DNA of 37,867 bases from Patescibacteria group bacterium (GTDB lineage: Bacteria > Patescibacteriota > Gracilibacteria > UM-FILTER-43-11), in contig JAHJFD010000052.1 of NCBI GenBank assembly GCA_018825145.1, positions 1 to 37,867 of the forward strand, given 5' to 3'. Shown here piece by piece: positions 23,451-30,668 of the stretch (positions are counted from its first letter, which is position 1; the number at the start of each line of letters is the position of its first letter). Below the pieces are notes generated by a model. The model was not told the origin of the DNA. It made no database searches and saw only the letters and a list, made by a program, of their open reading frames with translations. Made by a program: the position numbers and the translations under genes.

Positions 23451-24575
23451 TTACAGTATACCTAAAAACTTTTCCGCTTTCAACAGGCATTCGGCGTATT
23501 CGGCTTCCGGGTCGCTGTCGGCCACAATTCCCCCGCCGGCCCAATATTCGATATAACCTTTGCGTACAAGTGCGGTGCGGATGCAGATATTGGAATCCAT
23601 CACGCCATCGGCAATGTGAATAATGGAGCCCGTGAAGATGTTGCGGGGCATTCCTTCAAATTTTTCAATATATTCCATAGCCCGCTTTTTGGGACAGCCT
23701 GTGACGGAGCCGCCGGGAAACATAGCATTGATAATTTCGGAACGGGTTGTGCCGCGGGGCAGGTCGCCGCGCACCTCGGAATAAGTGTGGTACAGGTTTG
23801 GAAGTTCCATGACCCCCCTTTCTTTCGTCAGGCGCAGGGTACCGTATTTGCAGATTTTGCCGACGTCGTTGCGTTCCAGGTCGGTTATCATGTCGAGTTC
23901 GGCCCGTTCTTTTTCGCTGGCCAGCAGTTTTTCGAGTGCTTTTTTTTGGGTTTCGGGCTTCGAGTTTTTGCTCTTTGCAATAGTGCCTTTGATTGGCTGG
24001 GTCAAAATGACGTTCTTTTCAACCCGAAAGAGGCGTTCGGGGGAGTTGCTGAGAATCTGAAAGTCTCCGCAGTTCAGAAAGGCTGAAAAGTTGGTGGGGT
24101 TACTTTCGATAAGCCTGAGAAAAAGATGGTAGGGGTTGCCGCTGAACTTTTTTCGGAACCGGATGGCGTAATTGATCTGGTAAATTTCACCGTCCGCCAG
24201 AAGCCCTTTGACCTTGCGGATCTTTTTGACGTACTCGGCTTTCGAGATGCTTTGTTCCAGTTTTCCGGAAGTTCCGTATTCAGGATTAAATGGCTTCAGG
24301 GAAAGCTTTTCACCATGATTATGGACAACGGCATGACGGAAGCAATAGAAGCGCGAAGCGGGGATTTGATTTTTTAGTTTCGGATTTGGATAAGCCAAAA
24401 AGCCAATATGGACAGATTGTCTATATTTGCTCTCCGGCAGGTTGGTGAAAATGCCAGTCGGGTGCCTACAGACCTTGGTCCATTTTTGCTCCGTGCCGCC
24501 AGTATGAAGCATACAAAAACCTTCCTTTTTGGAATCTTCCGAATATTGATTTAAATCAAAATGGCTCATTTGCAT
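23451..24575 (-). CDS. pabB: Aminodeoxychorismate synthase component I
   Basis: A chorismate-binding enzyme of 374 residues with the catalytic core in the last 260: QILSNSPERLFRVEKN, PIKGT (194-198), LDMITDLERNDVGKI, GGSVTGCPKKRAMEYIE, FTGSIIHIADG and YWAGGGIVADSDPEAEYAE. The Lys in PIKGT is the residue that distinguishes PabB from anthranilate synthase TrpE (PIAGT), so this makes aminodeoxychorismate, not anthranilate. It is shorter than E. coli PabB because the N-terminal region is reduced. ATG at 24575 is used here; the ATG at 24569 would form a classic ATGA overlap with the pabA stop. Confidence 0.93.
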   Translation of the reverse strand: MQMSHFDLNQYSEDSKKEGFCMLHTGGTEQKWTKVCRHPTGIFTNLPESKYRQSVHIGFLAYPNPKLKNQIPASRFYCFRHAVVHNHGEKLSLKPFNPEYGTSGKLEQSISKAEYVKKIRKVKGLLADGEIYQINYAIRFRKKFSGNPYHLFLRLIESNPTNFSAFLNCGDFQILSNSPERLFRVEKNVILTQPIKGTIAKSKNSKPETQKKALEKLLASEKERAELDMITDLERNDVGKICKYGTLRLTKERGVMELPNLYHTYSEVRGDLPRGTTRSEIINAMFPGGSVTGCPKKRAMEYIEKFEGMPRNIFTGSIIHIADGVMDSNICIRTALVRKGYIEYWAGGGIVADSDPEAEYAECLLKAEKFLGIL

Positions 24576-25150
24576 CTTAAAAAGTTTTTGAGCAGCAAGT
24601 GCCCTTCCTGAGTCCCAAGACTTTCGGGGTGAAACTGCACTCCGTAGACAGGATACTTGTTGTGCTCCATGCCCATAATAAGAAAATCCGAGGTATAAGC
24701 TGTTATCGTCATCTCCTTTGAGCGCATCCAGAAAGGAGTATCCAGAACCAGCGAATGATAGCGCATGACTTCGAGTGGGTTTATGACGTTGCGGAAGATT
24801 CCTTTGTGGTCGTGAAAAATGGTGGATCGCTTGCCATGCATTATTTTAGGGGCGCGCGCGATTTTGGCGCCAAAGTATTTGCCTATGGCCTGATGCCCCA
24901 GACATACGCCGAGAATGGGAATGGTTTTATGGAAGGCGTCGATAATCTCAAACATAACGCCTACGTCCCGCTTATGATCTACTGTGCCGGGCCCGGGCGA
25001 AAGTATGATGTGAGTCGGTTTCATCTTTCTGATACGCGCCACGGTAATCCGGTCGTTCAAAAAGACCTCTGGATTTCCCCTGAGTTCACCTACATATTGC
25101 TTTAGAATATGAGTAAATGAATCGTAGTTGTCGATGATGAGGGTCTTCAT
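24566..25150 (-). CDS. pabA: Aminodeoxychorismate synthase component II (glutamine amidotransferase)
   Basis: A class I amidotransferase of 194 residues that supplies ammonia to PabB. It starts MKTLIIDNYDSFTHILKQYV, has SPGPGTVDH, the nucleophile Cys83 in ILGVCLGHQAIG and the His174/Glu176 pair in VQFHPESLGT. Proteins of this type sometimes also serve TrpE, but only a pabB is adjacent. Its ATG overlaps the upstream transglutaminase-like stop as ATGA, and its TGA overlaps pabB, so pabA and pabB should be made in equal amounts. Confidence 0.95.
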   Translation of the reverse strand: MKTLIIDNYDSFTHILKQYVGELRGNPEVFLNDRITVARIRKMKPTHIILSPGPGTVDHKRDVGVMFEIIDAFHKTIPILGVCLGHQAIGKYFGAKIARAPKIMHGKRSTIFHDHKGIFRNVINPLEVMRYHSLVLDTPFWMRSKEMTITAYTSDFLIMGMEHNKYPVYGVQFHPESLGTQEGHLLLKNFLRCK

Positions 25151-25800
25151 TGAATTTCGGTGTAGTCCTTTTTTTGTATGGCGACGTTGTTGGGGAGTTC
25201 GCCGAACTGGCAGTCTTTACAGGTGGCTTCTAAGTTCAGCCATTTTTCACCGCGGTAATCGGGAATGCTGACCTGCACATAGGCGTGGCCAGGCACAAAA
25301 ACCAGCCGGACTTTGTTTCCAATGGCCTGCTCGAGCGCCACAAGAAGCACAGCCATGTCTTCGCAATCCGCCCCGCCGGTTTTCAGAACGGTTAAAGGGT
25401 TTTCGAGCCGATCGTGAAAGTTCGCGTCAGGAACATATCTGATCTCGTCGCGGACGAAATAGAATATGGCTTTACTCTGACAAACCCGATCCGCTTTGCG
25501 ACAGGATTTTGCCGCGATAAAGTTCGCGACTTGTTTTATATCGTTCCTAACCTCTTCAATGACCCGCTTTACTTCACCGGAGCGATGCGCAGAAAAAGGC
25601 TGACTCAGGCTAGTGCCCAGAATGCCACCAACTTCTTCCAGGCCCGGAATATTTACCGGTTCCGGATGAATCAGATAAAAGTAAGCCTGGATGGACAAAA
25701 AGAAAAGGGATATTGCCGTGATCAAAGCGATCAGAGCATGAAAAGAACTGCTTTTCCTGGAATGAAATTCTTCTTCGATGTCATGCGCCTTGTGGGTCAT
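25147..25800 (-). CDS. Membrane-anchored transglutaminase-like protein
   Basis: A 217-residue protein with one N-terminal membrane helix (about 21-43, LIALITAISLFFLSIQAYFY) and a transglutaminase-like core. The triad is visible: Cys in KTGGADCEDMAVLL, His in FVPGHAYVQV and an acidic residue in WLNLEATCK. Such proteins act as cysteine proteases, amidases or cross-linkers outside the membrane. Two CxxC-like pairs (KSCRKADRVC, TCKDC) may form disulfides or bind metal. It sits inside the pyrE-nadC-pabABC run with a 4-base overlap to pabA, though no link to folate metabolism is evident. Confidence 0.75.
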   Translation of the reverse strand: MTHKAHDIEEEFHSRKSSSFHALIALITAISLFFLSIQAYFYLIHPEPVNIPGLEEVGGILGTSLSQPFSAHRSGEVKRVIEEVRNDIKQVANFIAAKSCRKADRVCQSKAIFYFVRDEIRYVPDANFHDRLENPLTVLKTGGADCEDMAVLLVALEQAIGNKVRLVFVPGHAYVQVSIPDYRGEKWLNLEATCKDCQFGELPNNVAIQKKDYTEIQ

Positions 25801-25805
25801 TGGCT

Positions 25806-26723
25806 TTACTTTTTATCGACCTGCATACTGAAATCCAAATTGTTGGCCTGACTTGTGATTGAGCCTGATGAAATGGCGGAAACACCTGCAATATTGTACT
25901 TTGAAATGTTACGTTCATTGATGCCTCCCGATAACTCCACAAAAATCCCCGCCTGAATTAAAGGCTGAATTACATTTCTGATATCGCGCGGTGTAAAATT
26001 ATCGAGCATGACCACAATTCCGTCTCCCTCACGAAGGAGTTTTTTTATTTTTTTGTAGAGCTTAAGGAATTCGTTTACTTCGTCAGGCGACTCGAATTCA
26101 ATTTCGACGAAACGAACCTGATCCGCCCGCCTTAACGTCCTTTTCAGGCTTCTTTTTAGATTGGAAGCAAGAGTAATATGATTCTCTTTAATAAGGATGG
26201 CATCACGCAAGTGGAGCCTGTGAGTTCCGCCGCCGCCCAGTGTGACCGCCCGCTTATCCAGAAGCCCCCAAAGCGTTTTGCGGGTGGCCAGAAGCTTAAC
26301 TCCTTTTGGCATCTTGGTGCTCACTCTCTTGGTTTTTGTGGCCACCCCGCTCATTCTTTGGAGTAAGTTTAGAAGGGTTCTTTCAGCGCCCAAAATAGCC
26401 GAAGCACGGCCTTCAATTTTCAATATATCTTCACCTTTTTTTATTTTACTGCCATCTTTTTTGGCCTCTGTTATTTTGATTTTCAGTTTTTTTAGAAACC
26501 ACTCCGCCTCTTGCATGCCGGCTAAAACACCCTCTTCATTTGTTCGTATTCTTGCCTTCACTTTTTGGCTGGCGGCCCCCAGAAATGCTTTGGTGCTGAC
26601 ATCCGTGCCGGGTTTATCCAAAAGGTAAGCTCCCCAAACGTAAAGGAGCACTGCCTTCAGATAAAGCTTATTGGTTAACCGAAGCTGTGTATGGGCATCC
26701 ATGAAGAACATAGGCAAAATCAT
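25806..26723 (-). CDS. nadC: Quinolinate phosphoribosyltransferase
   Basis: Makes nicotinate mononucleotide from quinolinate and PRPP in NAD synthesis. The family core is clear: ILGAERTLLNLLQRMSGVAT, LLATRKTLWGLLDKRAVTLG, THRLHLRDAILIKENH and the C-terminal VELSGGINERNISKY. Position 26723 (MILPMFFMDAH) is the chosen ATG; the longer frame to 26765 would overlap pyrE and lies before the conserved region. Length is about 305 residues, slightly longer than usual. nadA and nadB are not in the window, so quinolinate supply cannot be judged. Confidence 0.9.
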   Translation of the reverse strand: MILPMFFMDAHTQLRLTNKLYLKAVLLYVWGAYLLDKPGTDVSTKAFLGAASQKVKARIRTNEEGVLAGMQEAEWFLKKLKIKITEAKKDGSKIKKGEDILKIEGRASAILGAERTLLNLLQRMSGVATKTKRVSTKMPKGVKLLATRKTLWGLLDKRAVTLGGGGTHRLHLRDAILIKENHITLASNLKRSLKRTLRRADQVRFVEIEFESPDEVNEFLKLYKKIKKLLREGDGIVVMLDNFTPRDIRNVIQPLIQAGIFVELSGGINERNISKYNIAGVSAISSGSITSQANNLDFSMQVDKK

Positions 26724-26745
26724 TATACATTTATGGTTCAGGGGC

Positions 26746-27348
26746 TCAGACCTGTGTTGCCGCAATAAATTCTTTTACTTCCTGATAGCGTTCGGCATCA
26801 ATTTTGTTATTTCGTTTCAGAATGTCGAGAAGTTCATTGATTCCTATTATACTGTGTAATTTATAGCCTTTTTCTTCGAGCTGTCGTCCCCCTCCCTGTT
26901 CCCGGTCAACGAGCACCAGGAAATCGGTAATTTTAAGTCCGGAGGCTTCGAATGGTTCGACGGTCTCGAACTTACTGCCGCCAGTAGTGATCAGATCGTC
27001 GATGACAAGAGCGGTGTCGCCTTCCTTAAAAACGCCTTCGATCTTTTTTTTCGTTCCGTAATCTTTAACTTCTTTTCTGGCATAAACCATGGGCCATTCC
27101 TGACTGATTGAAATTGCCGTGGCAATGGGCAAAGCCGTGTATGGAATGCCCGCGATCACATCAAACTTCAGGCCTTTGGCCATTTCGATCATAGCCTCAC
27201 TGATCAGCCTGAGCACTTTAGGATAAGAAATGAGCAGGCGTAAATCGATGTAAATGGGTGATTTTATGCCTGACTTGAGGGTAAATTCGCCAAATTTTAT
27301 GGCACCGATTTCATGCAGAGCCAGCGCAATTTCTTCTTTTTTAGACAT
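26746..27348 (-). CDS. pyrE: Orotate phosphoribosyltransferase
   Basis: Converts orotate and PRPP to OMP in pyrimidine synthesis. It has DLRLLISYPKVLRLISEAMI, VIAGIPYTALPIATAISI, VYARKEVKDYGTKKKIEGVF and the PRPP loop DTALVIDDLITTGGS. The length, 200 residues, is typical. First gene of a minus-strand run pyrE-nadC-transglutaminase-pabA-pabB-pabC that groups two PRPP enzymes with PABA synthesis. A -10-like TATACT lies about 30 bases before the ATG. Confidence 0.95.
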   Translation of the reverse strand: MSKKEEIALALHEIGAIKFGEFTLKSGIKSPIYIDLRLLISYPKVLRLISEAMIEMAKGLKFDVIAGIPYTALPIATAISISQEWPMVYARKEVKDYGTKKKIEGVFKEGDTALVIDDLITTGGSKFETVEPFEASGLKITDFLVLVDREQGGGRQLEEKGYKLHSIIGINELLDILKRNNKIDAERYQEVKEFIAATQV

Positions 27349-27389
27349 ATTTTTTGATTACGAATCGTATGCAAGTATAGCATAAACAA

Positions 27390-27437
27390 AAAACCGCCTG
27401 TCCACGCCCTTGCCGGACGGAATTAAATGACGGTTTT
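27390..27437 (-). terminator. Terminator after the Cys-rich gene
   Basis: AAAACCG (27390-27396) pairs with CGGTTTT (27431-27437), with an inner GTCC/GGAC stem. On the minus strand T6 follows; the plus strand is also T-rich afterwards. It separates the Cys-rich gene from pyrE. Confidence 0.6.
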
Positions 27438-27453
27438 CTGTCTTTTTTTGCTG

Positions 27454-27591
27454 CTACCAATTCATCTCATCTTCATTATCTTCCGCTACCGGCTCGTTGT
27501 CCGGTTCGAAGTCGCAATAACATTCACATTGTGGGCTGTCGCACTTCTCACAGATAGGGCAACTGTCACCACAAGAACACTCTTGCTGCAT
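27454..27591 (-). CDS. Cys-rich 45-residue protein, metallothionein-like
   Basis: The ATG at 27591 opens MQQECSCGDSCPICEKCDSP followed by QCECYCDFEPDN and an acidic tail ending EDEMNW, stop TAG at 27454-27456. Eight Cys fall within residues 5-26 in CxC, CxxC and CxCxC spacing, the pattern of small metallothioneins and thiolate metal clusters; the tail is strongly acidic. An in-frame TAG lies five codons upstream of the ATG, so the start is not in doubt. It has a terminator directly downstream. Likely role is binding or buffering Zn2+, Cu+ or Cd2+. It is not a known family that I can name. The other bases of 27349-27704 hold the terminator and the spacer before the channel gene. Confidence 0.7.
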   Translation of the reverse strand: MQQECSCGDSCPICEKCDSPQCECYCDFEPDNEPVAEDNEDEMNW

Positions 27592-27704
27592 AATGGTAGT
27601 TGTTAGCTAATGATTTAGTTCAATTATCATTTCTTTGCCCAAAAAAGCAATAGGAAATATTTGGCTTATCTAAGGCCTTAAATCGAACACAGTTAGCTTT
27701 TATT

Positions 27705-28544
27705 CTATTTTTGTGAACTGGTCTTTTTTACACCTTCTTCCAGTTCGGCTACATTAACTTCAGTGCCAATTTCGGAACCAAAAAGTGACGTCATCATATA
27801 TTTGCCGATAACGTTCATGAGTAAGCCGAACAGAGCCAGGCCGCATAACATGGCGAAACCCGCGGTAATCCGCCCCAATGTTGTTACCGGATACATGTCG
27901 CCGTAACCAACGGTCGTGATCGTGACGATACACCACCACATAGCTTTTGGTATAGAAGTGAAGGCAGTGCCTTCCACTCCTTTTTCACAATAAAATTCCA
28001 GAGTGCTGAAGATTGTCAGGACGGAAAACAGGGCAATGAAATAGATCGTCAAATCCATTTTGAGTGTTTCGAACTTGTTCGTGGTTGTTTCTCCTTCAGT
28101 CGTCTTGATAACGTGTTTGGCAAGTTTAAGGAGCCTCAGCATTCTCATCAGGCGGAGGAAACGGAGAATGCGGAGAACGCGGAGGACTTTGATGGCGCGA
28201 AAGTCACCTATGCTGAAGTAAGAGGGCGCGATGGCCAGGAAGTCGATAGCACCCCAGGGACCAAAGATATACTTGGTTTTAACAGGAGCCACATAGATAT
28301 TAGCCGCGTATTCAATAGTGAAGATGGTCACCACCACCCATTCTGAAATATCAAATAAACTTTGGTAGGTCGTATAAATGGTATCCACCGAAGACAGCAT
28401 TATGGAAATGATGGAGAAAAAAATCAGGAAAACAATAATGTCGTTTACCACTCTATAAACTGACGAGTGCTCGTTCCCAAAAGCTTCATGGATCCAGTAG
28501 TCGGTACGGGCCCACAAATAGAGAGGTTTTTCTTTTGATGACAT
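27705..28544 (-). CDS. Voltage-gated potassium channel (Kv/KvAP-like, 6-TM)
   Basis: Six membrane helices with a pore loop carrying the K+ selectivity filter ITTVGYGDMYP. S4 is exceptional: starting at FRAIKVLRVLRILRFLRLMR the positive residues recur at every third position ten times. An acidic residue in S2/S3 (FTIEYAANIY, IDFLAIAP) can pair with them. The C-terminus is short and charged with no RCK domain. ATG 28544 (MSSKEKPLYL) is preferred over 28571 because a TATAAT (28574-28579, complement) lies two bases before the latter. It is divergent from trkA. Confidence 0.92.
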   Translation of the reverse strand: MSSKEKPLYLWARTDYWIHEAFGNEHSSVYRVVNDIIVFLIFFSIISIMLSSVDTIYTTYQSLFDISEWVVVTIFTIEYAANIYVAPVKTKYIFGPWGAIDFLAIAPSYFSIGDFRAIKVLRVLRILRFLRLMRMLRLLKLAKHVIKTTEGETTTNKFETLKMDLTIYFIALFSVLTIFSTLEFYCEKGVEGTAFTSIPKAMWWCIVTITTVGYGDMYPVTTLGRITAGFAMLCGLALFGLLMNVIGKYMMTSLFGSEIGTEVNVAELEEGVKKTSSQK

Positions 28545-28573
28545 AATTTTGGTTTTTAATTTGCCTTGCATAC

Positions 28574-28593
28574 ATTATAATTTCACTGAAATT
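28574..28593 (-). promoter_or_regulatory. Divergent promoter region with palindrome between channel and trkA genes
   Basis: The channel's -10 TATAAT is the complement of 28574-28579. Touching it is a 15-bp palindrome, AATTTCA-C-TGAAATT (28579-28593), well placed to act as an operator for both the channel and the trkA-trkH-cotransporter unit beginning at 28613. Confidence 0.5.
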
Positions 28594-28612
28594 AAAATAA
28601 AGATAAAAGAAT

Positions 28613-29269
28613 ATGAAAATCATTATTGTCGGCGGCGGTGAAAAAGGGCTTGCTTTGGCAAATATGCTGGCCAATGAGCATCAGGTCACGCTTATTGAAC
28701 AAGATGAAGCGCGCGCCAAAGTGATTGCCTCAAAAACCCAGGTGCTTGTCCTTCAGGGTGACGGAGGCGATATTGCCATTCTTCGACAGGCTAATATAGG
28801 CGAGGCGGATTATGTGGTGACCACGGCTGACGATAAGACCAATCTGGTCGTCTGTGAAATCGCCAAGAATGAGAAAGTGCCCCATATAGTAGCCCTTGTG
28901 AATGAATCAAAGAATGAGGAGCTTTTCAGCAAACTTGAAATTTCCAATTTGGTATTTGTGGTGGGCACGATTGTTTCAGCCATTCAGCGCATTATTGTTC
29001 AGAAAGGAACGGAAGATATCATCAGTCAGCTGGGACTTGGAGAAATGCAGGTGGCTAAGATGACCGTTACGGAAGGCTGTAAAGCCGAGGGAGCCGGGGC
29101 TGATATTAATAATGCCAAGATTCTTGCTATATACAGGGAAGGAAAATTAATCACCGACACGGTAAAAGAAAAACTGCTCAGAAATGACACTGTTTTATTC
29201 GCGGTGGCTCCAAAAGATTTGGAGGAACTCAATAAATTTTTTACTTCTGATGAGAATACTTCTGCGTAA
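28613..29269 (+). CDS. trkA: Trk/Ktr-type K+ uptake regulatory subunit (RCK protein)
   Basis: A single-unit RCK protein of 218 residues. The N-terminal Rossmann domain (MKIIIVGGGEKGLALANML) binds NAD(H)/ATP, with GDGGDIAILRQANIGEADYV; the C-terminal TrkA-C domain spans about 135-212. Size and single RCK unit match KtrA more than the duplicated E. coli TrkA. It gates the partner channel-like transporter encoded next: trkH starts at 29250, overlapping this gene by 20 bases. An A-rich sequence without SD precedes the ATG. Confidence 0.92.
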   Translation: MKIIIVGGGEKGLALANMLANEHQVTLIEQDEARAKVIASKTQVLVLQGDGGDIAILRQANIGEADYVVTTADDKTNLVVCEIAKNEKVPHIVALVNESKNEELFSKLEISNLVFVVGTIVSAIQRIIVQKGTEDIISQLGLGEMQVAKMTVTEGCKAEGAGADINNAKILAIYREGKLITDTVKEKLLRNDTVLFAVAPKDLEELNKFFTSDENTSA

Positions 29270-30662
29270 TCTCGGTTATTTGCTCGTCATATCATCTTTT
29301 TTCCGGCTGATACCGATTGTCGCGGGTCTGATTTACGGAGAAGATATTCGTGGCTTTCTGTTTACTTTCGGCTTTTCTTTAGTGCTGGGAGTTGTCCTGG
29401 CCCTTTTCAGCCGTCCGAAAGAAAACAATAAAACTATGACCCTGACTCAGGGACTTATTCTGAGCGCTTTGGCTTTTATTGTACTCCCCGCCATCAGCAT
29501 GATCACCTATTTGCCCAGCATGAATTATGATTACATCAATGCCTATTTTGAAGCTATTTCCGGCTTTACCACTACCGGACTGACTGTTTATGGTTCACTG
29601 GATGAACTGCCCAAAAGCCTGCTTTTGTGGCGAGCTGAAACGCAGTGGATGGGGGGAATAGGTATTATTATCATTTTCCTTTTTCTTTTTAGCGGGCGAC
29701 GAAAAAGCCAGCAGAAAGCGGTGGACCTTGAAGAAGCCAGCGAAGCTTCGATGGCTCTTTATCAGGCGCAGGGTTTTGGACAAAAACTGGAAGGCGGCCT
29801 AAGGCACACGCTGGCAGTCGTCATGGCTATTTATATAGGATATACCTTGTTTGGCGTTCTGTTACTATTGCTAACAGGTATGCCAATTTACGATGCTATC
29901 GCTATGTCCTTCACCGCTCTTTCGACAGGTGGTTTTAGCGTGCATAACACGTTTTATACCAATGGATGGCAGCTTTTTGTGCTGTCTGTAATCATGATTC
30001 TGGGCTCCATTTCATTCGTTGTGCATTACAAAATGCTTGAGGGGAAGTGGAAGGAATTCTTTTTCAGTTTTGAAAAGAATGTGTTCTTTGCCATTCTGAT
30101 TCTTTGCGGATTGCTGACCCTAACAGTTGCCACGGATATAAAAATCGCTTTTTTTGAATTGGTCTCCGCCTTCACGACCACCGGTTATGGAGTGAGTCAT
30201 TATGCCCTTCTTCCGCCCCTTTTGATATTTGTGATGATGCTGGGCATGATTATGGGCGGCTCTTCAGCCAGTACGGCAGGCGGAATTAAGGTATTCAGAA
30301 TCTATTATCTGATGCGTGGGATCGGCTGGCACATCAAAAAACTTTCTAATCCGCCAAGTGCCGTGATTCCGCTTAACATTCATGGCGAAGAAACTGATGA
30401 AAAAGATCTGAGTAACATTGCCATATTTGTCATCGCTTATTTCCTTTCCCTGCTTATCGGAATCATTATTTTCCTTTTATTTGGCTTTGGTTTTTTTGAT
30501 TCAGCCTTTCAGATGGTATCCGCGCTTGGCACGGTAGGACTTCAGTCGGTGGAAGTGGGCCTGATCCATCCTTTCCTCAAAATTATTCTGATCATTGCCA
30601 TGCTTTTTGGACGCCTTGAGATCTTCCCCATTCTGATCCTGATCAGGCGAATATTTAAGTAA
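29250..30662 (+). CDS. trkH: Trk/Ktr-type K+ transporter membrane subunit
   Basis: A 470-residue protein with four M1-P-M2 repeats. The pore glycines are visible: ISGFTTTGLTVYG, FTALSTGGFSVHN, VSAFTTTGYGVSHY and VSALGTVGLQSVEVG. Relatives import K+, driven by membrane potential or Na+. The correct start is the ATG at 29250 (MRILLRNLGYLL): the frame is open upstream but that part overlaps trkA. The cotransporter gene starts six bases after its stop, so trkA-trkH-cotransporter form one operon. Confidence 0.93.
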   Translation: MRILLRNLGYLLVISSFFRLIPIVAGLIYGEDIRGFLFTFGFSLVLGVVLALFSRPKENNKTMTLTQGLILSALAFIVLPAISMITYLPSMNYDYINAYFEAISGFTTTGLTVYGSLDELPKSLLLWRAETQWMGGIGIIIIFLFLFSGRRKSQQKAVDLEEASEASMALYQAQGFGQKLEGGLRHTLAVVMAIYIGYTLFGVLLLLLTGMPIYDAIAMSFTALSTGGFSVHNTFYTNGWQLFVLSVIMILGSISFVVHYKMLEGKWKEFFFSFEKNVFFAILILCGLLTLTVATDIKIAFFELVSAFTTTGYGVSHYALLPPLLIFVMMLGMIMGGSSASTAGGIKVFRIYYLMRGIGWHIKKLSNPPSAVIPLNIHGEETDEKDLSNIAIFVIAYFLSLLIGIIIFLLFGFGFFDSAFQMVSALGTVGLQSVEVGLIHPFLKIILIIAMLFGRLEIFPILILIRRIFK

Positions 30663-30668
30663 AGTCTC

